From Callipepla californica brunnescens (Eukaryota > Chordata > Aves > Galliformes > Odontophoridae), in contig JALIRH010000061.1 in the NCBI GenBank assembly GCA_023055505.1, positions 1,077,501 through 1,141,500 on the forward strand: a stretch of DNA of 64,000 nucleotides, in the 5' to 3' direction. A program made the translations under genes and the position numbers. Below the pieces are notes generated by a model, which saw only the letters and a program-made list of their open reading frames with translations, had not been told where the DNA came from and did not search any database. This document shows, one piece after another, positions 10,901 through 23,339 of the stretch (the first letter of the stretch is position 1; every line of letters starts with the position of its first letter).

Positions 10901-12579
10901 CTTTAAGACCTTGGCTGTTAATCCAGTTGTATGGTTTAAACATGCTTTTACAAAGTGTCTCCTGCTTTAATTGTCACAGATTTTTGAAATGTTAAATGCA
11001 AACATCAGTCCCTTGACTGGTGGAAGTGTAATTATGTAGCTGGGATGGTGTGAAGGAGCTGCTGTGGCTGCAGAGAGTTTTGAGCCAAGGGCAGCAGTAA
11101 ATTGGGAAGTCAAGCCCTAAGTATGGTAGGAGATGATGTTTGAACCTGAAAGGATTTCTGAAAGATGGATTTTCACACTACTTCTAAACAATGTAATTTA
11201 GGGATACTTAAGATGTCAGAAATAACTCACTGTAGTGCTTTGTCCAATCTATCAATAAATTATTAATCTCAGTACAATGATAAATGACATAGTTGAACGT
11301 GTGTAGATCCCTCTACATTTTCTTCTAAAGAAACTTCACAGATTTTCTTTGTGTTATGCATAGTAAACTGTTTTAGATGATAGAGAAGACCGTATGGTTA
11401 GAAAACATCAAGTTCTTGGTTGCTTATGTACCTGAACTCATTTCTATTTTGCTTTTTCATTATGTTAGCATGTTCCATAGCTAGATCATATGAAATAAGT
11501 ACACTGCATGGACAGAGTTTAAAGAATGAGCTGCTCATACAGATGTTCAATGTTTGAACCCGAGTGTCAGAGCACTGGATTAGTTCTTTGCTAGTAGTTA
11601 AGCAAAAAGACAACAGATGTAGCGTGGTGTTGCTCTGAGGTACTGTCAGGTAAACGTTTCCCAATATCAGTGCAAAGAGTATGCCTGCTTAACAGAACTC
11701 AGTACCAAGTTAAGTTAAGCTGAACAAGTCTTTCCAAATACTAAACAGTATAAGTCAGTTTTAATACAATGCTCTGCCCAGGGTAACTTTCCTAAGGAGC
11801 AAGGTTACCAGTGTTTCTGGATAAGTGATCTTGCACGTTACAAATTATTTAGTATTATCTTCACTGCAAAAATAATAATGGTTATTGGAACTATGTCACA
11901 GGACAACAAATCTGTATTTCTGCTTCTGTAGTATTCCTTCTGAAAGTAATCAGTGACAGCTTACACATGCATATTCTTCAAAATTCATTAGAGCTGTGTG
12001 ACTGCTCTCACTATTATTCATAACACTTGGATTTAGGGTTCTCCTGCTCTAGTTCTTGGTGCAGTATCCAGCTGCTTCAATTTGGGCTGCCAGTGCATTG
12101 AGTTTCTGAGCAAGCACAGCAAGCCTAGATGATCAAATATGCACACACATGGAGTATGGACTGCTGATAGGAACTTGTGCTTGTGATCTGGGAAAAATGG
12201 TGCTACCACCAGCCTAACTTCGGTCTTTGCTAGTGTTATATTTGTAGAAAGAAGAAGCGCTTGGGAAATGTCATTTGGGTTTCTACCTAGGAAAAAGTCT
12301 GTGGTTTTCTTTGTGTGGTTCACAATAAATACTTTCTAGAGAATATACATTTCTTCTTAGTATGTCAGTGTTTCCATCTGACTGTCTTTTGGGAAGGGAT
12401 GGTAAAAAAGGGATGGATTGTCTTTTTCGGGATTCAGAGATAGTGGGAATGATAGAGATCACTGAGTACTTTCCTTCATCTGATAAGGCTCTGATAGTGG
12501 GTTAAAATTGAATAATTTCTCTATCTCTCTGTTGATGGTTGTTTTCCTTCACTTAACTTCTTCATCAGAAGAATCAGAA
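7901..12579. other. Unassigned AT-rich DNA, no gene recognised
   Basis: No confident gene or repeat over about 4.7 kb. The longest frame is 8855-9244 on + (129 codons). It has no recognisable domain and a chance-like composition of Cys, Leu, Ser and Lys. A frame on - at 9543-9749 is described separately. No microsatellite of note is present. Confidence 0.55.
9543..9749 (-). other. Open frame with coiled-coil-like composition
   Basis: The first 45 codons or so, read on -, are rich in Asn, Glu, Lys, Leu and Met in a pattern that could form an amphipathic helix ('REMNNLVRSMNETLKWANEE'). The last third is Phe/Leu-rich. The first codon is GTG, not ATG, and a stop lies three codons upstream, so it would have to be an internal exon or a broken fragment. 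It vaguely recalls helical parts of retroelement proteins, but I cannot name a family and see no LTR, primer-binding site or polymerase motif nearby. Chance is a real alternative. Confidence 0.12.
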
Positions 12580-12739
12580 GGATTTGTGGGTGCTGGCTGA
12601 TGAAAGACTCAACATGAGCTGGAAATGTGTTCTTGCAACCCAGAAGGCCAACTATATCCTAGGTTGTATCAGGAGAATCATGACCAGTGGGTCAGGATAG
12701 GTGATTCTGACTCTACTCTGTTCTTGTGAGATCCCACCT
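12580..12739 (+). mobile_element. CR1 LINE copy, 5' segment, interrupted
   Basis: This is sense on + and belongs to the ORF2 C-terminal region. It reads 'gggtgctggctgatgaaagactcaacatgag', 'cagaaggccaactatatcctagg', 'tgtatcaggagaa', 'ctctactctgttcttgtgagatcccacct'. It stops abruptly at 'cccacct', where the family normally continues with 'ggagtactgcatccag'. That continuation resumes near 13085, beyond an inserted CR1 in the other orientation. The two halves therefore belong to one older element split by a later insertion. Confidence 0.85.
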
Positions 12740-13084
12740 AGAATCATAGAATCACAAGGTTGGAAAGGACCTACAAGATCATCTAGTCCAACCGTCCACC
12801 CATTACCATTGCTACCTCAAACTACTAAGCCATATCTTATAGCTCCTCTTTCAAGCCCTCTTGAACACTGCCAAGGACGGCGGTTCCACCACCTCCCTGG
12901 GCAGGCCATTCCAGTGCCTGGCCACTCTCTGAGAGAAAAAGCTTTTCTTTATGTCCAGTCTTAACCTCCTCTGGAACAGCTTGTGGATATTTCCTTGTGT
13001 CCTGTTTGTTGCCTGGGAGAAGAGGCCAAACCCCTCCTCATCGCAACCTCCCTTCAGGAAATTGTAGAGTGCAATGAGGTCTGC
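12740..13084 (-). mobile_element. CR1 LINE inserted into an older CR1
   Basis: Antisense to its host. On + it begins with the reverse complement of a CR1 3' end ('agaatcatagaatcacaagg', 'ttggaaaggacctacaaga', 'tcatctagtccaacc') and runs back through 'cctccctgggcag' and 'gagagaaaaagcttttc' to a 5' truncation at 'attgtagagtgcaatgaggtctg'. It resembles the copy at 56.4-56.9 kb: both have the 'gactagatgatcttgtaggtcc' segment and 'ccaaccttgtgattctatg' at the end, so the same subfamily is likely. It is less diverged than the host element, as expected for the younger of two nested insertions. Confidence 0.88.
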
Positions 13085-13590
13085 AATACTGCATCCAGTT
13101 CTGGGGCCCTCGGTAATAAAAAGGCACTGAGCTGTTAGAGTGCGTCCAGAGGATGGCCATGAAGATGATCAGAGGGCTGAAGCACCTCCACTACAAGGAC
13201 AGGCTGAAAAGGCTGGGGCTCCAGCTTCCTGGGGACCTTATAGAGGCATTCCAATGCCTGAAGGAGGCCTACAGGAAAGCTGGGGAGGGACTTCTTATTA
13301 GGGCATGTAATGACAAGACAATAGGAAATGGTTTTAAACTGAAAGAGGGCAGTTTTCATCTATATATTAATAAGAGGTTCTTATCTGTGAGGATGGTGAG
13401 ACGCTAGAACAGGTTGACCAGAGAGGTTGTGGATTCTCCTCCCTGAAGGCATTCAAGGCCAGGTTGGATGGAATTTTGAGCAACCTGGTCTAGTGGCGGA
13501 TTTCCTTGCCTTTAGCAGTGGATTTGGAACTAGATGATCTTAAAGGTCCTTTCCAGCTTGAACCATTCTATGACTCTATGAGTCTGTGAC
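13085..13590 (+). mobile_element. CR1 LINE copy, 3' segment of interrupted element
   Basis: This continues the + copy that broke off near 12739. It restarts at 'atactgcatccagttctggggccct' and runs through 'gtccagaggatggccatgaagatgatcagagggct', the conserved 'aggctgaaaaggctggggct', 'tagaacaggttgaccagagaggttgtgga' and 'ggaactagatgatcttaaaggtcctttcc'. It ends in 'attctatgactctatgagtctgtgact'. The total for both halves is about 665 bases, so the source copy was 5'-truncated. Frames within it (for example 13153-13407 on +) are remnants of the ORF2 C-terminus and not host genes. Confidence 0.9.
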
Positions 13591-13671
13591 TCATATGCAG
13601 CTTCTGCATTATTGGAATGTTTCACTCCAGAGTAAAAAGTTAAAACAATGAGAATTCCTGCTGTCTGTAGT

Positions 13672-13735
13672 GTCACAGAATTACAAAATTGTAGGGTTTG
13701 GAAAGGACCTCTAGAGATCATCTAGTCCAACCACT
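13672..13735 (-). mobile_element. CR1 LINE, very short 3' tail
   Basis: About 65 bases read as the reverse complement of a CR1 terminus: 'tcacagaattacaaaattgtagggtttgg', 'aaaggacctctagagatcatctagtccaacc'. Transcribed on -, this is a tail-only insertion with extreme 5' truncation. It sits about 80 bases beyond the end of the interrupted + CR1. Confidence 0.85.
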
Positions 13736-15440
13736 GAGTCAGTATGCCAGACTCAGAACCATAATAGTGGAGGAGCTGCTAAGAGAGACATTTTCAGAGG
13801 GATATTGAAGAGAAGACTAAATTGCAATACATCCTTCAGCTGGTCATTTTTATTTATTTATCACATTTGAGTCTGAGCAGTTAAATGCTGAAGTTTATCT
13901 ATGGAAATCTAAAATCCTATGATTTCTTTTCCTTTCCTCTTGAGTTTACTTTTTGCTTATTTTGTATGTCTTTCAGTTTTCCTTTCCTGTTACCACAAAA
14001 ATTACTTTTCTTTCTATTTTCTCAACTCTTGGTAGTCTTTCCTAATTGTAACTCTGCATGGTAACTAGAGAAAAATACTACAGCCAGGAGAAACAGGTGA
14101 GTAGCTGATGCTGAATCTTGATTGTTATCAACCCTTTGACTTTTCTCAGGAATGTTATTGCTGTGCTGGAATATGTTAATGACTGCCATAAAGTATGTCT
14201 TTGATCTGCAGAAAATTCCCGTCCACATTAATCCCCTGGCTATTGTGGGCACCCTCCATTTAGTCTAAACAAGAAGCAGATAAGCTCCTGTATGAAGTAG
14301 AATTGCTGAAAACAGTAGAAGCCACCACCCAGGCAGCTAGCCTAAAAAGAAAACCTGAATCATGAACTAATCTATGAAGAACAAAGAACTTTCCTGGGAA
14401 ATTATTATATATTCATTGCCTGAAACATCAACTGATAGGAGCTAAGTGTTTAAAAGCAATGAGAAAGCTGGGAAAGAACAAATATGCAATGTGGGTGGCC
14501 TCAGGAGAAAGCCAAGAGGAAAAGTTTCTGTTGAGCTAAGTACCTACTGGAAAAACAGAGTCAGATTTGTGAGTGAGGGAATAATCTTCTGGAGTTTGTT
14601 CCAACTGTGTTCAGGGAAACAGGACTTTGTGTACATTCTTTACAAATATACAAGATTTCGTCAGAAAAACATCTGGCCAAAGTCAACAGTCTCCTACTAA
14701 AAGAAAAAATTGGTCAAGATTGTAATTAGCTGCTAAATGTTTGAGCAGGGCAACAGGTAATTGAAAATTGTATATATATATGTATATATTTAAGTTTGTA
14801 TGTTTTTTGAGAGTGTAGACGTTTTCAGGCTTGAGAAACTCATTATATGTACATGACTAGATCATTGAGGCTCAAGGATTGAGGCACTGCATAGCTCAGA
14901 TCATCTCTTCCCCATGCCCGATAGAAACGTAAATCTGGTGTATGAGTGATTCCAGTGAGAATGCAGGTGAATAACCAAATTCTCTTACATTTGGTTCTCA
15001 CAATACTTGCAAAGATAATTCTCATTCTTATTGCCATATATGGTTAAGTGGGATTAGAAACCATAAATTCACACCGAAGTGAGCCTAAGGCTAGGCAGAG
15101 GTGTTTCAGGCTGCTCAGCTGGTTTGTTCACTGTCAGAGCCTTTCTGTCAGTAGGAGATGGGTCACTAACATTGCTTCTATTGGGCTGCAGTTTAATGAT
15201 AGAGCGGGAGCTTATTTCTATTATGATGCTTCTGCCAACACAAGGCTTTTTCCTAAATTGCATGGCAATTTTCTGACTGACGGGATTTTTAAAGTTTAGA
15301 ATTCTCCTGAACCTTACCTGAAATTTCTTTCTAGAGGTAATAAAAATTTTTAACTCAAATTTAATTAAAAAATTGATACAGGTTTTTCTTAAATGGCAAA
15401 TGGTGTTTTGACTGATTTTTTATTATTTTTGTTTTTCTAC

Positions 15441-15540
15441 AGATATCTTTATATCTGTATATCTGTATCTTTATATCTGTAAATTTACTTGTATATATAC
15501 AAGTATAAATTGTATATATTTATATTCTATATCTGTAGAT
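15441..15540. repeat. AT-rich low-complexity block with palindrome
   Basis: Irregular repeats of 'atatctttatatctgt' (15443-15482) are followed by a perfect 20-base palindrome at 15486-15505 (core 'acttgtatatatacaagt') and more TATA-type sequence. It is probably a decayed microsatellite able to extrude a small cruciform. Confidence 0.75.
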
Positions 15541-18503
15541 TTTTTTTCATTTTTCAGCTTGGCTTCAGATTTATTAGTTTATGAAAAAATATCTGAAGTC
15601 CTCATCAGTTAATATTGTCAGTGCTTCCTTTCCCTTGGGGCTACATGCATGTATTTAAACTCCTGAGACTGAAAAAAGAGAAGTAATCCCATGTTCCATT
15701 TCTATCAGAAAAAAAAAAAAAAAAACAACATAAGCCAGATATCTTGAAATTTTCCTGCATCCAGCAACAAGTCAGTCTGTGAGTCTTCCTGGATTAAAAA
15801 TAAATATATTACAATATATTTGCATTTATCAATTAGTTGTGAGAAACCATTTGGAAAATGGTATTGCTATGAGATCGGAATGGGAATGAAGTCTTTTGGT
15901 AACAGTATTTGAATTCACAAATGTTACTCATTAAATGTTACAGCTATTTGATTTTGATTTTGAAGTAACATATCTGATGTCTTTTGAATTTCTACTCAAA
16001 AGAAAGCTTGTTATCACAGATATGATCACAGGAGTTGACTTTAATTTTCTTGCTTTTCATAGACTTGGTGGGGATCATAAAACCTGAAAGGAAGAATGCC
16101 CGTACTACAACTCTCCTCTCCCCTTGACCTCTCTGTGTGCAGGCTACAAAGGGATTTTGCTCTGCTATAGCCTTTTTCACAGCTATTTTGTGAATAAAAA
16201 AGCTACCTGGTCAGCAGTATCTTAACCTTCCAGAAGTGCAATCTTTGCTTTGAAAATTCTTTACAGAATTTAATATCCAGTAAATTGTGTATTTAATGCA
16301 ATTAATTGCGGCAGATTTTAGTGCCACTGGATAAGGTCTCTTGTAAAACAGAAGACAGAAAAAAGAACATATAGAGTATAACAGTGCCTTAAACAAAAAT
16401 ATCCAGACTATCTAAGATGACATGCTGTTTGAATATCTCCTAAGTAACTCTGATCCCTCTCTTTATCATTTTCTCATTCCCAAAAGAATAAAAGTGATTA
16501 GAGCAGCAAACACCTGGCATGTTGGTCACGCAGCATGACTTTACATTGTAATCATCTCGTCAAGGAGCTGAAAATAGCATTGTGCTGCAGTGTTCAAGCA
16601 GTTCTGCTTCAGGAAGGAAGACAATAACCAGCATTTGGCAGCAGCCTACACACATACTAACTGTGAGCGATACAGAAGTATTCCAGAAATTGCATACCTC
16701 GTCTAATCTTGAAAACATTCACTCTGCTTCCCCTGGCAATGTATCACTGAGACCCACACACTTCTTGTCTCCAAGAGAAAGGTGGTGGGCATTTACTGTG
16801 CTGCACAGAACCATAAAGAAATCTTCTGTATAGCAACACTTGTTCCAGCTTTCAGCAAAATAGTGCATAAAATTAGATTAATTCTAGCATATTCAGTGTG
16901 CTGTAAAAACTGCAGGAAACAACAGCAAAAAGAAAAAGAAAAAAAAAAGCTTTACTTGAATGAATGAAGCTGATAAGAAAGAAAGAAATCAAGGGTCTTC
17001 AGGAAAAGAAAGGCAGAAAATCTGCCTGACATGAAGCCATGAGAATCAATGGCATGTGTAAATGGGAACTAGAGGAAAATACAAGGTTGAGGTGGGCAGG
17101 TCCAAACCAGAGAGAATTGATGGTGTACCAGCAACAGGGCTATATTTCATGATTCATGGTTGTTAGACTGCAGCAATCCAGGAATATCAATTTTAAACAA
17201 GATATTTGGACAAGACATCTTGACAAAAGAGAATTTCTTGAAGGACATCAAGAAGGTGGGAAAAAGACTCACCTAATCTGGCAGCATAACAGTGCCATTG
17301 GTGAAAATAGTGATGCTATTTGGTGAAAATAGTGACAGGTTGATTTAAAGCACAGTGCATAAGGCTTTCAGTACTGGACTGAGAAGCAAACAGATTTTGC
17401 ATCCCGAGGGATTACAGAGATTAAAAAAAGGTTAGAAAATAGACTTTTTTTCAAATGTGGATGTCATAGTGACAGGAAATCTCTCTGAGTTTTTTGAAAA
17501 AAAAATACACAAATTTTGGAACTTGTCAGTCTCTATATTTTAATATTTGGTCACTCATCAAATGCACAGCTAAAAAATTCACCAGTGGACTAAAGATGTT
17601 TGCAAACTTTTGGATTTTGTTAATTACATCTTTCAGTGTAAATACATCACTAACACATTTCCTTAGCACAGCCCTCTGTGTTATCTTCTGCAGATGTTTG
17701 CATTTATAGCAGGTAACGCCTTAGCATCATGCTTCTACACAAATGTTTATTGTGAGTATTTTAATTCTGTTAGCTTGTCGGAGTCCCCTTTTTTTTTGAG
17801 CAGTCTACTGTGCAGTAATCATAAGAGTAGGGTCTGATCTGTACTTTTAATTAAACTAGTAAAGCATAATTTGATCTCCTGTGTTCTCTTTCACATAGAC
17901 TGACAAGTTTATTTTCACTTTTTGATAGAGACAGTGAGCTCACAGAAAGTCAGACAAGGTGGACATTTTTTGTAAAAGGAAATATAGCCAGTGAGTTAGC
18001 TAATGCATTATTTTTTTTCCCCAAGGGTATTCTCAGGTGAAAAACGAAAAGCGGATGGCTGTTTTGCTGTGAGATACACTGGTCCCATATGTTATCATTT
18101 TTTGGTCCGTGAAAAAGAGGCAATATTAGGTAGAGGAAGACATAAAAAGTATATCAAATTAGGACTTTTTTTAGAAAGAGAGACAGAGCAGCCCTTAAGA
18201 AAGGAGATTACAGTTTCCCATGCTTGAATTCTATTCTATAAATAATGATCAGTCTCATTATTTTCCAGAGAGGGAGTTAGGAAGTTTTCGAACAATTCAT
18301 TTTAGCAAATTGCTCATGCTAAACAAGAGAAAAAGACCAAAAAACTGACCATAACTTGCGTGTACATAACTGATTACAATTCCTTTATAGATTTCAACCT
18401 CTTTAATTTCTTCTCTGATGAATGCATCACTTCTGCTGATCATATTTACTAAAATAACAGAAATTAATCAAAAATAAAGTCAACCCTGGCACAGAACATT
18501 CCA

Positions 18504-18563
18504 GAATATAAAGGTATATATTCTGAATATAAAGGTATATATATTTTATATATATATAAAATA
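18504..18563. repeat. Tandem duplication and AT palindrome
   Basis: A 21-base unit beginning 'gaatataaaggtatatat' occurs twice in tandem (18504 and 18525). It is followed directly by a perfect 22-base AT palindrome at 18542-18563. The duplication looks like replication slippage around a hairpin-forming site. Confidence 0.75.
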
Positions 18564-20769
18564 CACTCGGAAGAGTAGGGATAATACAACAGTCATGTCT
18601 AAAACTAGTCATTTAAGATAGATGGTAACTGTCTGTGCAACTGGAAGATAAACTGAATATACATTTACAGTTTCTTACATTGACTCTTTCTGCAGGTTGG
18701 AAATGTAAATGCATCAGTTTCTAAATGACCAGTACAGCAAAAATGAGTGCTGTGCCTTGTGCCCCTTTCATCTTTCCATTTATTGATCCTAGATTGCACA
18801 TTCTGTGGCTTCAGATCAGCAGAGAAATGGGACTTGACATTTCTCTGCATGGGATATCGCTTACAATTCAGTTTAGAGTAGAGGAAAATTCTAGCTCCTT
18901 GATTTGTAGCTTATTGCAAATTCCTTTGCTGGTGTCACAAGCATGCAAACAAAATCTGGTATAACGCGTGCCATTTTTAGTAATTCTGTGAGAGAGAAAG
19001 ACTGCAAAGTCACAAGGAGTGATTTCCCATGTCTTTCCTGAGAGCTGGTCCCTTTTGCCTCAAGATGGATCCAACTGGCAATGCAAATGCTCATGTTGCC
19101 GCTCTTCACAATGAACCTTAAACTGTCAACAAGAATTCTTGGTGTTTATATAATGCTATTCTGGCATTAGCTAATCAATTCTTACAACATTGCTGGGACA
19201 TGAGTCAACAAACACCTTTAGAAAGGCCTTCATTATAATACTGCTGGCAGTTTTATGCTGAAGTGAAGCGATTACTAGTACTCGTCTCAAACAGAAGGTA
19301 GAAGGTGTAGTTGTTACTAAGTTATACTTCTTGAAAATAGTAAGAAAGAAGTGAAAAGTTGTCAGAAGCTTGATAAAAGAGATATGTTTATACTTTTAAA
19401 TCTTGATTCAAGCCTCTTGTGTGTCAGTAGGAGGTAAAACTGGTAGATTTCAAATTAAATCTCAAAAGCTAGCATCTGGAATTAAATGCACATCCACTAA
19501 TGTGCTTGCCATAAACCCAAATCCCCTCTAGATTGTCAATAAACTTTGATCTTCTCTCCTTAGCAGCTGGGCCTCACAGACATGATGGACAGATGCCTTT
19601 AGTGTACCTTTAGCAGAGTAACACTGCTTGTCAGAACAAACCCTGCTGCAAGAATGAGAATTTCTTTCTCTCCATTCAGCTCCGGGATAGTCCAGGCTAT
19701 CAGTAGTTCATTCTCTGAGCACACGGTGTAGGTGATGGAGGCACAGAGTGCTTCCCCAGTGCTCTTTCAAGTGGAGTCAGTTACTCTATACATGGTGAAA
19801 ACTGGAAATGCAACTGCATTGTTGAGCCAGAAATGAAAGGATTCTCCTTTTAGGTGCACCCCACAATGTCACTCTTCCTAGCCTGGTAATTACTGCTCAC
19901 TCCTACTTAAAAGCAATCTGCTACCTTTCCAGTTGTGTACAAAACTCACAAACTGATAATTTTCCTGTAAGTATGTGACTGCTAAGGAAGAGGAGGAGGA
20001 ACTTTCAGAAGGGAACATGCAGTTACTTTCACCCCAGACAAACTGTGCTGCTGTGGTACAAGTGTACACAGAAATACAACAAACGTCTTGTACTTCTATT
20101 TCTGATGTCAGCTGCTGATTTCCACAGAGCAGGAATTACTTCTCTGGAAGTAACACATCCAGAAAATGCATCACTCACATTCCAAAACAAGCAAACAAAA
20201 AGTTAAAATAAATCAATTACACTGTGGGTCATATCCACAATATATTTTGGTGATTTAGCTGTTTGCTATGAGGACTGCGGAATCAAAGCACATCACAACT
20301 ACTTTTCTTCCTTCCTCCACCGCTCTAGCCCCTAAAAAACAAGTGTCTGCCAGCTCAACGATCAACATAGGAGTAGCCACAGGTCTGGATGGTTGTGACA
20401 ATAATGCATTGTGCAGATTGCTTGTACAGCAAACTCAAAACCAGGAGGAATGACCCAGAGAAAACTTTTAATGTTGCTTTTTTAAAAATTACAAATATGA
20501 AACCAGTCTGTTGTGTTTTCACGGTTATTTACTCAAATTAATAAGTCATCTTCAACCTCTTATACAACTAGTGTGAATTTAGCTGACTGTTGGCCCTCTA
20601 GAAGTCTTTGCTACTCAATGTTCATTCATTAAAAGCTGTTTTAATGTCGTACTTAGAAAATAAACTAAATGCTTTAGAAAAGTTATTCAATAGCCTGGCT
20701 GCAGAACCTATTATGACTACAGAACAGAACTGTCAGTTGAATGTGTAGAACAAAATAGAGCGGAGAATC

Positions 20770-21753
20770 ATTTTAACGTTCTTAGAGGCAAGTAACCTCA
20801 GGTGCACCCACCCAGGGGTTGATGCTTGGGCCAGGCTGTTAAATCTCTTAATTAATGAGCTGGACATTGAACTATGCCAGACCCTCAGCAAGTCTGTAGA
20901 TGGTAAAAAATGGTGTGGTGGCTGATAAACCAGTGCTGACATTCAGAGGAACCTGAGTAGATTGGAGAAATGGGCCAACAGGAGCCTCATGGAGTTCAAC
21001 AAAGGGAGATGAAATGTTCTGCTTCTGATGAAGAATAACCCCATGTGCCTGTAACACTGAGGGCTGACCAGCTGGAAAGCACCTTTGCAGAGAAAAACCT
21101 TTGGGGTTATGGCAAATGAGTTGACCATGAGCCAGCAACAAGCTTACTATGGAAGGCCAACAATCCTCCTGGGCTACATTAGGAAAGCCTTTGTCAGAAG
21201 GATGAAGGAGGTGATCCTTCCTCTGTACTCAGCATTGGGGAGGCCTCATCTGCTCTACTTGTCCAGTTCCATACTTCCCAATAAAAGAAAGCTATGGACT
21301 TACTGGAGTGAGCTCAGCACAGGGCTACGAAGGTGATCAAGGCACTGGATCATCCGTCATATGAGGAGACATTGAGAGAGATGAGATTGTTAAGCTTCGA
21401 GAAAGGAAGGCTCAGGGGGATCATATTCATGCATATGTTCCATCCAGCTGATGTGAGTGAATGGAGACTTTTTTCAATAGTGCCCACTGAGAGGATGAGA
21501 AGCAGTAAGCACAATCTGAAACACATGAAATTCCATTTGAACAAAAGAAACTTTTTTTTTTATTCTGCAGGTGGTCAAACACCAGACCACGTTAACCAAA
21601 GAGATCATGGAATTTTTGTCATTGAATATGTTCAAAGCTTGACTGGATATAGTCCTGTGCAACTTGCTCTATGTGATCCTGCTTGAACAGGCGGAATAAA
21701 CTAGATGGTTGCTGGCAGTCCTTGCCAGCCTAAAAGTTTCTGTGATTCTGTGA
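20770..21753 (+). mobile_element. CR1 LINE, longest copy, decayed ORF2 end plus 3' UTR
   Basis: About 1 kb, sense on +. The order matches the second half of CR1 ORF2: a segment equivalent to 'SKFADDTKLGG' ('ctcagcaagtctgtagatgg'), 'ggagaaatgggccaacaggag...gagttcaacaaa', 'aataaccccatg', 'accagctggaaagc...cagagaaaaacctttggggtt', 'catgagccagcaaca', 'aggaggtgatccttcctctgtactcagcattggggaggcc' and 'tatgaggagacattgagagagatgag'. It ends in 'ttgccagcctaaaagtttctgtgattctgtga'. Stops and frameshifts are frequent and a T run (21551-21560) interrupts it. The catalytic reverse transcriptase motif lies upstream and is missing. Divergence is higher than in the 50.5 and 56.4 kb copies, so this is an older insertion. 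The frames at 21085-21686 are pieces of this element. Confidence 0.9.
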
Positions 21754-23339
21754 AGATGAACCAGTCAAAACTGATAGTATATAGGAAATGATGTTCCCAT
21801 TAACAGGGCTTTTTAAAGCAGTCTCACCCTGAAGCAAATATCCACATTCAACTCTTTTCTTGCCTTGCCATTTTACCTTGGTGATATTCACTGGAGTATT
21901 TCCTTTTCCCCACTCCTCACATTTATGACAAGAAATCAGACAAAAATTTTAGTCATTAAGGCCAGAGTATGTGTCAGAACAAAGTCTCTGAGTCTTGCTG
22001 GGCCTGGATGGAACAACACAGCTGTCACTTTTTCTCATCCAGCATGAGCTCCGTGCTAACCCTCACTGGGATCACGCAACATATCCAGCTAGGTATTCCT
22101 CCCTCATAGCAAAATTTAGTGTGTCATGTCTGAACTCCTTCTCCTATCTTCTCCATCACATACTGCTCACTGCCTTATCCTTGAAGATTGTAGTATCTAA
22201 CAGTGCCATCTGTTTCTCTGCTAAGCTTCCATGTCTCTGAATTACTCATTGGTAAGTCAAGATTCTGATGTAGTTAAAGAAGTTCAAGTAAACATTCATT
22301 CCCAGAGTTGGAACTGAAAGAGAAGATAGTTTTATTTCTGGAAGAAAGGGTTTAATGGAGTCTGAATTGCTCTGTGGCTTGAGACTAGATGTACATCTAA
22401 AATTGAGGTGATTAGTCACCATTTCATATTTCAGGATCCAAAATGCACATCCTGAAAGTCCTCATTTATATGTTATCTATCTGTATCAAAATAGCTTGCA
22501 TTTTATCTGCGAAGTTCCCCAGGAGCTTGTGTGAGTTCTGCTTCTGAGCATGTTATAGAGCTCGTGACATGCATGCTGTGCTTGGCAGATAGATTTTCTC
22601 TAGAAGAAAGACTTGCATTTCATTTTCTACATCAGTGGGAAGGATAATGCTTGTAAGATATGCAGTAGGAAATGAAATGCGTACAAGATTCACTTGGCAC
22701 CCAGATTTTTTTCTTGTTTGTGAGTGCACAAGCCAAAGACTCTTGCTTACATTACATGGTCCATCAAATACTTTGGAGATGTCCTGAGGCCAACAAGAAG
22801 ACATGTCTTCAAAAATACAGACCACTGAATTGGCTTATATTTAATATTCACAGTGGTAGCTTTCTTGCTGCTTTTGCTCTGCAGATCTACAAAATAAACA
22901 TTCTCCTTAAGACTGATTGTTACAATTCCTGCCCAGATTTAGCTCTGCTTAAAGATTAAAATCACCAAGGGGAGAAGATGGATGTGAATGAAGAGTTGCT
23001 GTCAATTCTTGGCTTGCAGTTAAAGTGTTAAAAATGCAAAAAGTTTAGAAAATTCCAACTTCCAGACTTCAAAAAAGAATCAAGATCATATTAGGAAGAT
23101 ATAGCTCATAGTGAAAAAATGCTAAAAGAGGAGTGAAAATTATGATGAAAGATTTGCACAGGATTAGGGACAAAAAATAAAAAAAAGGCAAGAACACATG
23201 TCCACCCTCTTCTTTCCTTCTTAGCAACTCTTCTCTTCCTGATAACACACAATTACTCTAATACAGGTATATCTTGTTCCAGTATGTGCATTCCAGAAGA
23301 ACGACAAAAATGTTGTGAAACAGAATAAAGAATTAGAAA
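21754..23339. other. Unassigned AT-rich DNA, no gene recognised
   Basis: No recognised gene or repeat. Frames at 22553-22825 (-) and 22672-22959 (+) overlap on opposite strands and lack any domain. Confidence 0.55.

Larger units (their letters stand above)
13736..20769. other. Unassigned AT-rich DNA, no gene recognised
   Basis: About 7 kb without any confident gene or interspersed repeat. It holds AT-rich low-complexity stretches (14770-14795, 15440-15540, 18500-18565), an A run at 15710-15725 and a 22-base-period duplication near 17298-17337. Open frames are short and of chance-like composition. This is the kind of sequence seen in intergenic or long intronic DNA. Confidence 0.55.

Noticed and set aside
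13153..13407. 84-codon frame on + that resembles a conserved protein
   Set aside because: It is the ORF2 C-terminal remnant of the interrupted CR1.
21085..21686. Two adjoining frames on + that look like one broken gene
   Set aside because: Both belong to the decayed CR1 at 20770-21753.
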